Shown: one piece after another, positions 1 to 6,767 of the stretch
Numbering within the stretch: position 1 is the first letter of the stretch
Layout: each line of letters opens with the position of its first letter
Made by a program: the position numbers and the translations under genes
The notes under the pieces: model-generated
The model's input: only the letters and a program-made list of their open reading frames with translations
What the model was told of the DNA's origin: nothing
The model's database searches: none
NCBI GenBank assembly: GCA_934726435.1
Contig: CAKVDR010000014.1
Coordinates: forward strand, 1-11,779
DNA from: an uncultured Eubacteriales bacterium
GTDB lineage: Bacteria; Bacillota; Clostridia; Oscillospirales; Acutalibacteraceae
Direction: 5' to 3'
Length of the DNA stretch: 11,779 nucleotides

Positions 1-700
1 TGGTCCCTGCGGTGTCGATGATGTCGTCAACCACTATTATGTGTTTATCTCTAACATCACCGATGATGTTCATAACTTCGCTTACGTTTGGCTTTGGCCT
101 TCTTTTGTCAATTATAGCCACAGGGCAGCCAAGCCTGGTTGCAAACTGGCGAGCCCTTGAAACCGAGCCGAAGTCAGGAGCTAAAACAGTGAATTTTTCG
201 GGGTCAAATTCAGGCTGAGCTTTAATGTGAGAAGTAAAAAGAGGAGCAGATATTATATGGTCAACAGGAATATTAAAGAATCCTTGAATTTGCAGCGCAT
301 GAAGCTCCATGGTTAAAATTCTATCTGCACCTGCAGTTGTGATTAAATCTGCCACAAGCTTCGCAGAAATCGGGCTTCTAGGCCTTGCTTTTCTATCTTG
401 GCGAGCATAACCAAAATACGGCATAACAACCGTGATTCTCGCAGCGGAAGCCCTTTTCATAGCGTCAATCATTATTAAAAGTTCCATCAAGTTTTCATTC
501 ACCGGGTAGCTTGTTGACTGAATTATAAAGCAGTCAGCACCTCTCACGGATTCATGAATTGAAACTGAGGTTTCGCCGTCGCTAAATCTGGTGATTTCAG
601 ATTCTCCAAGCTCGCAATTTAGTTCGCGCGCTATATCTTTTGCTAGCTTGGGGTTTGAATTTGCCATAAAAATCTTTAATTTTCTGCCTTGTTCTTGCAT
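1..700 (-). CDS. prs: Ribose-phosphate pyrophosphokinase (PRPP synthetase), 3'-truncated by window edge
   Basis: It transfers pyrophosphate from ATP to ribose-5-phosphate to make PRPP for purine, pyrimidine, His, Trp and NAD synthesis in the cytosol. The 233 visible residues from the ATG at 698-700 align with class I PRPP synthetases: N-terminal FMANSNPKLA, SDGE at 40-43, FGYARQDRKARPRSPISAKLVA at 96-117, the metal-binding region LHALQIQGFFNIPVD at 133-147, and the PRPP loop VVDDIIDTAGT at 223-233, where the window ends. About 80 C-terminal residues are missing off the edge. An AAGGAG site (709-714) sits 8 nt before the ATG. It lies 36 nt downstream of the GlmU-like gene, so the two are probably co-transcribed, as glmU-prs is in Bacillus. 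Two family positions differ: the usual Asp-Leu-His reads Glu-Leu-His at 132-134, and the usual PDxGG reads PDFGS at 175-179. Confidence 0.96.
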   Translation of the reverse strand, partial: MQEQGRKLKIFMANSNPKLAKDIARELNCELGESEITRFSDGETSVSIHESVRGADCFIIQSTSYPVNENLMELLIMIDAMKRASAARITVVMPYFGYARQDRKARPRSPISAKLVADLITTAGADRILTMELHALQIQGFFNIPVDHIISAPLFTSHIKAQPEFDPEKFTVLAPDFGSVSRARQFATRLGCPVAIIDKRRPKPNVSEVMNIIGDVRDKHIIVVDDIIDTAGT

Positions 701-736
701 GACTTCTTCTCCTTAGCTTTAAAATTCTTGATTACT

Positions 737-1756
737 TTAACTTTTCAAAGAGGCAAAAGGCCCTATCTCTTCGCCGCTTTTTATATTAACTTTTTTGCAA
801 TAACTTTGGTTCACAACCGCGCTATCTCCAACAGTTGAATCAATAATTTGGCTGTTAGGCCCGATTATGCATTCTTCGCCGATAGTCGTTTTACCCGAAA
901 GAATTGTTCCCGGCAAAATGGTTGTTCCTGAACCAACTTCAACCCACTTGCCGATTATAACTCCGTCACGGCAAGGAATTTTAACGCCGTTTTCCATCAT
1001 TCCGTCAATAACTTTATTTCTGGCGATATCATTTAGATGCTGAAGCTGACACACATCGTTTGCACCAAGTGCAACGTTGCATGAAGACGTTTCAAATGCG
1101 TCTACTCTCAGCCCGGCATCTATCATTAATTTTATTATTGAAGTTAAATAATACTCCCCTTGAAAAGTATCGTTGGTTATTAAAGACAGATACTTAATAA
1201 GGTCATCAACTTTGAACCAATAAGCACCTGAATTTATCTCTTTTATTGAGCGCTGGCCAAAACTGGCATCACTCTCTTCGACTATAGCTTTAACGTTATA
1301 GTCGTCAGAATCTCTTACTATTCTTCCATAGCCCACAGGGTTTTCAAGCCTTGAAGAAATAATAGTAGCGGAATTATTCGAATTTTTATGAGCTTTGTAG
1401 GCCTTTGTGATCGTTTTTTTGTCAACAAAAGGTGCGTCTCCACCTAAAATTAAGGCATCCCCGCCTGCGTACTTTTCCAAAAACGACAAAGCCGTCATCA
1501 CCGCATGGCCGGTGCCTTTCCTTTCTTTTTGTATAACTGTTTCCAAATTGTAATTAAGCTTACTAACATATTCCTCAACAAGCTCATGGCGGTAACCCGT
1601 TACAACGCAAATATCATTTATTTTTGAATTAATAACAGAATTAATAACCCATCCAACCATAGGCTCGAATAAAACAGGTGAAAGAACCTTCGGGATGCTT
1701 GATTTCATCCTTTTGCCTTCGCCCGCCGCAAGTATCACACAACATGATTTATCCAA
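737..1756 (-). CDS. GlmU-like UDP-GlcNAc pyrophosphorylase lacking the acetyltransferase domain
   Basis: This is probably a UTP:GlcNAc-1-phosphate uridylyltransferase supplying UDP-GlcNAc for peptidoglycan. GlmU pyrophosphorylase motifs are present in order: LAAGEGKRMKS (9-19) with PKVL (22-25), Q76 and GTGHA (81-85), GGDAPF (105-110), NPVGYGRI (139-146), VEESDA (159-164), INSGAYWF (174-181) and GEYYLTSII (200-208). A short left-handed beta-helix with hexapeptides (IIGPNSQI and similar) follows from about 266. The protein stops at IGPFASLKS (331-339), exactly where normal GlmU (about 450 residues) reads GPFARLRP and goes on into the acetyltransferase active site, so the catalytic His is absent. 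Only 36 nt separate the stop from prs, so a frameshift cannot hide the missing domain. The start is TTG, chosen because GAGGTG (1765-1770) lies 8 nt upstream and the Rossmann motif begins at once. It may be monofunctional, with acetylation done by another enzyme. Confidence 0.88.
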   Translation of the reverse strand: MDKSCCVILAAGEGKRMKSSIPKVLSPVLFEPMVGWVINSVINSKINDICVVTGYRHELVEEYVSKLNYNLETVIQKERKGTGHAVMTALSFLEKYAGGDALILGGDAPFVDKKTITKAYKAHKNSNNSATIISSRLENPVGYGRIVRDSDDYNVKAIVEESDASFGQRSIKEINSGAYWFKVDDLIKYLSLITNDTFQGEYYLTSIIKLMIDAGLRVDAFETSSCNVALGANDVCQLQHLNDIARNKVIDGMMENGVKIPCRDGVIIGKWVEVGSGTTILPGTILSGKTTIGEECIIGPNSQIIDSTVGDSAVVNQSYCKKVNIKSGEEIGPFASLKS

Positions 1757-1787
1757 ACAAAATTCACCTCTCCAACTTATACTCCAT

Positions 1788-1816
1788 ATTATACTAACTG
1801 TTCACATGAATTACCA
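1788..1816 (-). promoter_or_regulatory. Candidate sigma-A promoter of the glmU-prs operon
   Basis: A perfect TATAAT (minus strand, 1788-1793) lies about 32 nt upstream of the glmU TTG start. With a 17-nt spacer the -35 position is TGGTAA (1811-1816), which matches TTGACA poorly (3 of 6). The call therefore rests mainly on the -10 box and its placement in the divergent intergenic region. Confidence 0.4.
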
Positions 1817-1894
1817 GTAGTATTTTGTATTCAGCAGTAAAATATTTTAAATTCACCAAAAATTTAGCATAACTTCTCTGCGAAACCTAATAAC

Positions 1895-1923
1895 TTATAT
1901 TAAACATAGTAATTTCATACACA
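1895..1923 (+). promoter_or_regulatory. Candidate sporulation sigma-E promoter of the protease pair
   Basis: TTATATT (1895-1901), 14 nt, then CATACACA (1916-1923) resembles the Bacillus/Clostridium sigma-E consensus KMATATT - N13-16 - CATACAnT, with one mismatch in each box. It lies just before the first Csp-like gene, and csp genes in Clostridioides difficile are known to depend on sigma-E. A weakness is that the predicted start site (about 1929-1931) would fall at the Shine-Dalgarno sequence, giving a very short leader. The region is AT-rich, so chance is possible. Confidence 0.38.
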
Positions 1924-1928
1924 TTATC

Positions 1929-1935
1929 AAGGAGG
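1929..1935 (+). promoter_or_regulatory. Shine-Dalgarno site that decides the start of the first protease
   Basis: AAGGAGG ends 11 nt before ATG 1947-1949 but only 2 nt before the in-frame TTG at 1938-1940. The TTG is too close to be used, so the ATG is the likelier start. Confidence 0.75.
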
Positions 1936-1946
1936 TTTTGAAAAAT

Positions 1947-3680
1947 ATGCCATTTTTAAGCAGATTACCGAGCGAAAATGTTCTTTTTGAGTTTGAGGGC
2001 ACGGAATTTGAAACAGGCTACAGGCCTGAAAGCAACACATGGGAAGTAATTATAAAATATAATGGCGATATTTTAAGCGTAGCGAATGAAATAGGCGCTG
2101 AAATTGAAATTTTGAACCAAAACTACGCAATCATGACGATTTCATACGATAAAGTTCCGCTGCTTTCAAATTACTCTCAAATTGAATACACAGAACTTCC
2201 AAGAATTTTAACGCTTAACTTAAAAGAAGAAATCAACCGGTCGTGCATTAGCAGCGTTAAGGCCTCTCAAAACTACGATCTTACCGGCGAAGGAACTATA
2301 ATTGGAATAATTGATTCCGGGATTGACTACACTCACCCTGATTTCATAAATCAAGACGGCACAAGCAGAATACTTTATATGTGGGATCAAACTTTAAACG
2401 GCACCCCTCCTGAAGGCTTTAATCACGGTGCAGAATATTCAAACGAAGATATTAACAGAGCTCTTCAAAGCCAAAACCCTCTCGAAATCGTCCCGGAATC
2501 CGACACTTTGGGCCACGGGACCGCCGTTGCGGGAATTGCCGCAGGAAACGGCAGAAGTTCAAATGGTGAAAATGAAGGCGTTGCGCCAAAAGCTTCGCTC
2601 ATTGTCGTTAAACTTGGTGAAAAAGGCTTCCCGTCTTTTGCAAGAACAACTGAGTTTATGCGCGCGCTTAAATACGTAATTGAAAAGGCTTTAACGCTGC
2701 AAATGCCCGTTGCCATAAACATAAGCTACGGCACGAACGACGGCCCGCACAATGGGCAATCACTTTTTGAACTTTTCATAAACGATATGTCAGAAAGATG
2801 GAAAACCTCAATAATAGTTGCCTCAGGGAACGAAGGCAGCGCCGGGCACCATTATTTGGGCGAAATAAACTCCGGGCAAATGCAGGAAGTTTCGTTTTTT
2901 TATTCCGGCAAATCTCCCTCATTTTACGTTGCGCTTTGGAAAAACTTCGTTGATTCCTTCACCGTTGAACTGATTCTTCCAAACGGGCAATCGACGGGAG
3001 AAATTCTTTATTACGACAGAATAAAAAGCTACCGATTTGCTGACATTTCGGTGATAATTAACTACGGCCAGCCGCAATTTTACAACGCTTTCCAAGAAAT
3101 ATTTTTTCAAATAAGTTCAAATACGAAATCAAACCCTGTGGGAATTTTCACGCTGAGAATAAGAGCCGCTCAAATAGTTTACGGCGGGTTTAATATCTAT
3201 CTGCCCACAACCGAAGAAGTCTCGGAAGAAACAACCTTCACGCTGCCATCAATCGACCACACACTAACCCTTCCCTCGACCGCTCAAAATGTTATAACCG
3301 TTGGAGGTTACGACTCTGAAAGAGACATTATTGCAAGCTTTTCAGGAAGAGGCTACACGCTTAATTTTATATACGTAAAACCAGATTTAGTCGCCCCGGC
3401 GGTTGATATTTTAACGACTAAAACAAACGGCGGCTACGGCGTTTTCACGGGAACAAGCATGGCTGCACCTTTCGTAACGGGCTGCGCTTCGCTTTTAATG
3501 CAGTGGGGCATCGTTCAATCAAATGACCCGTATTTATACGGTGAAAGAATAAAAGCCTATTTAAAAAGCGGTGCAAGACGCAAAACGGGAATTCAGTACC
3601 CTAACAACGCTTGGGGTTACGGCACATTGTGCCTCGCAAACACACTTTCACAGCTAAGAAACTTCGGCAGAATAACTTAA
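1947..3680 (+). CDS. Csp-like subtilisin-family (S8) serine protease, first of a tandem pair
   Basis: This is a subtilase of 577 residues from ATG 1947. The triad is visible: Asp123 in IIDSGIDYTHPDF, His190 in LGHGTAVAGIAAGNG, and Ser504 in FTGTSMAAPFVTG, with oxyanion Asn295 in VASGNEG. About 90 N-terminal residues form a propeptide-like domain. No signal peptide is seen. An insertion of about 130 residues, predicted beta-rich, sits between the oxyanion Asn and the Ser (about 307-437), matching the jelly-roll insert of clostridial Csp proteases. The stretch SRILYMWDQT plus the YSNEDINRAL region is also typical of that group. Csp proteases process the cortex hydrolase pro-SleC during spore germination. 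The role here is inferred from resemblance, and clostridial genomes carry many Csp-like paralogs of unknown job. The second protease follows after 16 nt, so they form an operon. Confidence 0.88.
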   Translation: MPFLSRLPSENVLFEFEGTEFETGYRPESNTWEVIIKYNGDILSVANEIGAEIEILNQNYAIMTISYDKVPLLSNYSQIEYTELPRILTLNLKEEINRSCISSVKASQNYDLTGEGTIIGIIDSGIDYTHPDFINQDGTSRILYMWDQTLNGTPPEGFNHGAEYSNEDINRALQSQNPLEIVPESDTLGHGTAVAGIAAGNGRSSNGENEGVAPKASLIVVKLGEKGFPSFARTTEFMRALKYVIEKALTLQMPVAINISYGTNDGPHNGQSLFELFINDMSERWKTSIIVASGNEGSAGHHYLGEINSGQMQEVSFFYSGKSPSFYVALWKNFVDSFTVELILPNGQSTGEILYYDRIKSYRFADISVIINYGQPQFYNAFQEIFFQISSNTKSNPVGIFTLRIRAAQIVYGGFNIYLPTTEEVSEETTFTLPSIDHTLTLPSTAQNVITVGGYDSERDIIASFSGRGYTLNFIYVKPDLVAPAVDILTTKTNGGYGVFTGTSMAAPFVTGCASLLMQWGIVQSNDPYLYGERIKAYLKSGARRKTGIQYPNNAWGYGTLCLANTLSQLRNFGRIT

Positions 3681-3696
3681 AGCAAGGTGAAAAATT

Positions 3697-5415
3697 TTGG
3701 CAACATTATCAGCAGAAGAAATAGCAACCATGCCTCTTCATGAATTCATAAATTTGCCCACAACCGTGAGTTTTTATTATTGGTACACAATTTCATTTCA
3801 AAATTACCTCGCAGAAAGGCCTTACATAAAATTAGGCAAAGTTTTGAAAAATGGCGTTGCTATTCTTTACACAGATGAAAGCTACATGGATGGAATCCTA
3901 GCACAGCTTGGCTACGATGTTATTAATGTTTACCCTGAAATTTACGGCCTTACAAGCGAGGCTTCGCTCGAGGCTGCAGGCATCTTAAGAGTTCAAGAAA
4001 GGCCTTATTTGAATCTTCTTGGAAGTGGCGTTTCGCTTATTTTCATTGACACTGGAATTGATTATACGAACCCCACTTTTCAATATGAAGACGGCACCAC
4101 GAGAATAAGCTATATTTGGGATCAGACGATTGACTCGGGCGAGCCCACTGATGGCGCAATTTTTGGCACAGTTTACACGAGAGAAAAGATAAACGAAGCC
4201 CTTAGAAATGAAGACCCTTACAGTATTGTTCCGCACAGAGACGAAGACGGCCACGGGACTTTTCTTGCCTCGGTGGCTGCGGGGAGACGCATCGAAAACT
4301 TCATCGGTGCTGCACCGGAAGCCGACATAATCGTAGTAAAATTAAAAGGTACGAGCGAATATTACAGGAATAAATTTTTAGTCCCTGAAAATCAAAAAAA
4401 CGCTTATGAATCAATTGACATAATGCTTGGCCTTACTTTCGGAGTAGAAAGAGCGGAGATTTTGGGCAACCCTTCGGTTAGCTGCATAGGCCTCGGGACG
4501 AATTTCGGCGGGCACAACGGCCAAAGCAGGCTCGAAAGCTACATCACCTCTCTTTCAAGCAACATAGGCATAGCGGTTTGCACAGCCGTTGGAAACGAAA
4601 GCAACGCAAGGCACCACACAAGCGGAACGGTTGAAAAAACGGGCGATACCGCAACAATTGAAGTAAGAGCAGGCGAAATGGCGAAAAATTTTAACGTGTA
4701 TGTTTGGTATGAAGGCCTTGATAAAATCTCGTTTTCTTTAAAATCTCCCACGGGAGAAATTATAAACAGAATACCCTTTTTCGTAGGAACACGCTACGAA
4801 AAAAGGCTTATTTTTGAAAAATCTTTAGTTAGAATTTTTTATCATCAAAATGGCAACAGATTTGCGTTCTTTCAAATTGAAGATGCTGTCCCTGGAATTT
4901 GGGAAATAACGCTTCATGGTGACGTGATAATAAACGGCCGGTTTAATGCTTGGCTGCCGATGACGGGTTTCGTGAGCCCTGATGTTGAATTCGTTTCGCC
5001 AGTGCCAAATTACACGACGGTAATCCCTTCAACAGCGATTGGAACCATTGCAGTCGCGGCTTACAACGACATTGAAAACAGCCTTTACATCAACAGTTCG
5101 TGGGGTCCGGCATTAACTTCAAAAATGGTGCCTGATTTTGCTGCTCCGGGGGTAAACATAGAAGGCTACTACCCTTATGGCCTCGGCACAATGACGGGCA
5201 CAAGCACAGCAGCAGCAATAACTTCGGGCGCAGCAGCACTGGTTTTGCAGTGGGCAATAGTTCAAGGCAATGCACCCGCCACAACCGGCAACAGGCTTCG
5301 CTCAATTTTGATAAGAGGATGCACAAGAGAAGCCCGGCGAGAATACCCGAACGTTCAGTGGGGCTACGGCACTTTGAACCTCATGGAAACATTTAACTCC
5401 TTAAGAGAAAGCTAA
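3697..5415 (+). CDS. Csp-like subtilisin-family (S8) serine protease, second of a tandem pair
   Basis: This 572-residue paralog of the upstream protease has the same layout: an N-terminal propeptide-like region (about 1-100), a catalytic core, a beta-rich insert (about 308-435) and a C-terminal core. Catalytic residues appear intact: Asp118 in FIDTGIDYTNP, His186 in DGHGTFLASVAAG, Asn300 in CTAVGNES and Ser503 in MTGTSTAAAITSG. The usual GTSMAxP reads GTSTAAA, losing the conserved Met and Pro after the serine, so activity may be altered. The start is TTG at 3697, supported by AAGGTGA (3684-3690) 6 nt upstream; the next Met is residue 12 without a clear site. No signal peptide is visible. In C. 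difficile one tandem Csp partner is a pseudoprotease acting as a receptor; here the triad argues against a fully dead partner. The stop overlaps the convergent pgeF stop. Confidence 0.86.
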   Translation: MATLSAEEIATMPLHEFINLPTTVSFYYWYTISFQNYLAERPYIKLGKVLKNGVAILYTDESYMDGILAQLGYDVINVYPEIYGLTSEASLEAAGILRVQERPYLNLLGSGVSLIFIDTGIDYTNPTFQYEDGTTRISYIWDQTIDSGEPTDGAIFGTVYTREKINEALRNEDPYSIVPHRDEDGHGTFLASVAAGRRIENFIGAAPEADIIVVKLKGTSEYYRNKFLVPENQKNAYESIDIMLGLTFGVERAEILGNPSVSCIGLGTNFGGHNGQSRLESYITSLSSNIGIAVCTAVGNESNARHHTSGTVEKTGDTATIEVRAGEMAKNFNVYVWYEGLDKISFSLKSPTGEIINRIPFFVGTRYEKRLIFEKSLVRIFYHQNGNRFAFFQIEDAVPGIWEITLHGDVIINGRFNAWLPMTGFVSPDVEFVSPVPNYTTVIPSTAIGTIAVAAYNDIENSLYINSSWGPALTSKMVPDFAAPGVNIEGYYPYGLGTMTGTSTAAAITSGAAALVLQWAIVQGNAPATTGNRLRSILIRGCTREARREYPNVQWGYGTLNLMETFNSLRES

Positions 5416-6206
5416 ACAAGCGAAATAAAAGCAGCATTCGTGCCACGTTTGCCACCCGTTGCCCTGTGTGAAAAAAGCAAATCCTTAAAACACATCGTGC
5501 AAACGTCCGATTTAATAATATTTTCATCTTTAAGGCCTTCGTTAAGAAGAAGCCTGCGGTTTACTTCCGGCAGGTCGATTTTATTTCCATTTTTTAAATA
5601 AGTTTCGGGAATATCCAGCGAGCGGAAAATTTGGATAACATCGCTTGAAACCTCAAAGCAGCAGCTCCCGATGCTTGGGCCCAAAGCGCAAATTAAATTT
5701 TCTTTATTGCAGCCATATGTACTTTCAAGTTTGCGCGCGAGTTTTCCAGCTATGTTTTTAACAGTTCCTCTCCAACCTGCATGAGCAAGTCCAACCGCTT
5801 TTTTCTCGAGGTCAATCATGTAAACAGCTAAGCAATCAGCATGAAAAGTAGCTAAAGTTACTCCCGGTTCGTTCGTTATAAGGCCGTCAACATTATTGAA
5901 AACCGTGAACTCTCTAATGTTTTTAACCTCTTTGATTTCATCTTCGTGAATTTGCGAAGTTATGGCGAGTTTATTCTCAGAAACGCCAAAAGCAGCGCAA
6001 AAAATGCTGAAATTCTTTTTGATATTCTCGCTGCTGTCTTTAGTTGAAAAACCAAGGTTTAAAGATTTAAATTCATTTTCGCTTACCCCACCTAATCTGG
6101 TAGAGTAAGCATGTTTGAAAAAGCCATATTTCTCAAGATCTTTGAAAGTAAGGTAGGAAACAGCATCTTTGAAATTAATGTTCATGGTTTGGCTTTTAAA
6201 TTTCAC
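5412..6206 (-). CDS. pgeF: Peptidoglycan editing factor PgeF (YfiH/YlmD, DUF152 laccase-domain family)
   Basis: This 264-residue cytosolic protein has the family's metal-site residues: His87 in SQIHE, Cys125 in FHADC and His142 in AHAGWRGTV. It also has ALGPSIGSCCFEV (174-186), CTMC (236-239) and the C-terminal FSHRATGGKRGTNAAFI. Relatives remove peptidoglycan precursors with L-Ser in place of L-Ala in the stem peptide (E. coli YfiH), and members of the family show purine nucleoside phosphorylase or deaminase activity in vitro; which applies here cannot be told from sequence. The start is GTG at 6204-6206 with AGGAG (6217-6221) 10 nt upstream. An ATG nearer to that site is out of frame and soon hits a stop. 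It follows tspO by 20 nt, so the two are likely co-transcribed. Confidence 0.92.
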   Translation of the reverse strand: MKFKSQTMNINFKDAVSYLTFKDLEKYGFFKHAYSTRLGGVSENEFKSLNLGFSTKDSSENIKKNFSIFCAAFGVSENKLAITSQIHEDEIKEVKNIREFTVFNNVDGLITNEPGVTLATFHADCLAVYMIDLEKKAVGLAHAGWRGTVKNIAGKLARKLESTYGCNKENLICALGPSIGSCCFEVSSDVIQIFRSLDIPETYLKNGNKIDLPEVNRRLLLNEGLKDENIIKSDVCTMCFKDLLFSHRATGGKRGTNAAFISLV

Positions 6207-6226
6207 TCAAAAACATCTCCTAAAAA

Positions 6227-6688
6227 TCATATATTCCCGGAGTTAAGCGCAAAAATGCTCCAATTCAAAACGGCGGCAAATGTGAGCCAAAGGATATAAG
6301 GTATCTGAAGATACGCCGCGATGTGATCCACTTTGTAAAATTCCACCGTCATCCACAAAACTAAAATCCAAAGGAGCATAAGCCACAAAAACGAAGCAAA
6401 AAACATTCTTCCATCAAAGAAAATAAGCGGCCAAATGAAGTTAACAAGAAGCTGAACCGCATAAATTACCAAACTTTTTACGCTCGAAGATTTCCTGTAA
6501 ATAATCGTTGCCGAGATTGCCATCAAAATGTAAAGAATCGTCCACATAATCGGAAATAGCGACGACGGTGGCGCAAAAGGCGGCAAAGCAATCGTGCTGT
6601 AAACGTCCATTGAATCCCTTGTTAAAATTGAAGAAAGCCCGCCAACTCCAAGGCTTATTACTAAATTTACTATAAGTGTTTTTAACAT
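6227..6688 (-). CDS. tspO: TspO/MBR family membrane protein
   Basis: This 153-residue integral membrane protein has about five predicted transmembrane helices. Family signatures are clear: LPPFAPPSSLFPIMWTILYI (35-54, compare the PPxxPPxxxFxxxWxxLY motif), LLVNFIWPLIFF (80-91) and PYILWLTFAAVLNW (130-143). TspO proteins bind tetrapyrroles such as protoporphyrin IX and influence porphyrin and stress responses in other bacteria; the role in clostridia is unclear. The ATG at 6686-6688 has AGGAGG (6696-6701) 7 nt upstream. It lies 79 nt downstream of the AAA+ ATPase of the CIS operon and 20 nt before pgeF, on the same strand. Read-through from the CIS operon is possible, but the gap and a candidate promoter suggest its own transcription. 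No functional link to the CIS is implied. Confidence 0.93.
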   Translation of the reverse strand: MLKTLIVNLVISLGVGGLSSILTRDSMDVYSTIALPPFAPPSSLFPIMWTILYILMAISATIIYRKSSSVKSLVIYAVQLLVNFIWPLIFFDGRMFFASFLWLMLLWILVLWMTVEFYKVDHIAAYLQIPYILWLTFAAVLNWSIFALNSGNI

Positions 6689-6710
6689 GTCAATACCTCC
6701 TATAGTTTAT

Positions 6711-6739
6711 ATTTTATGCTCGTTTTCACGATTTATTAA
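6711..6739 (-). promoter_or_regulatory. Candidate sigma-A promoter for tspO-pgeF
   Basis: On the minus strand TTAATA (6734-6739; 4 of 6 to TTGACA), a 17-nt spacer and TAAAAT (6711-6716; 5 of 6 to TATAAT) lie ahead of the tspO Shine-Dalgarno site. The leader would be only about 16 nt and the region is very AT-rich, so a chance match is possible. Confidence 0.3.
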
Positions 6740-6767
6740 AAATATAAGCCAAAGGAGGCATTTTTTA

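Noticed and set aside
12..218. Plus-strand open frame at the left edge
   Set aside because: It is antisense to prs, whose family motifs are unmistakable, and has no ribosome site.
1938..1946. Upstream TTG start for the first protease
   Set aside because: It lies only 2 nt after AAGGAGG; the ATG at 1947 has usable spacing.
1947..5415. The tandem subtilases as effectors of the nearby CIS
   Set aside because: They are on the opposite strand, separated by tspO and pgeF, have their own promoter-like region, and resemble Csp proteases rather than CIS cargo.
6752..6760. AAAGGAGG on the plus strand as a ribosome site
   Set aside because: No start codon with an open frame follows at suitable spacing; it falls in the gap after the minus-strand ATPase gene.
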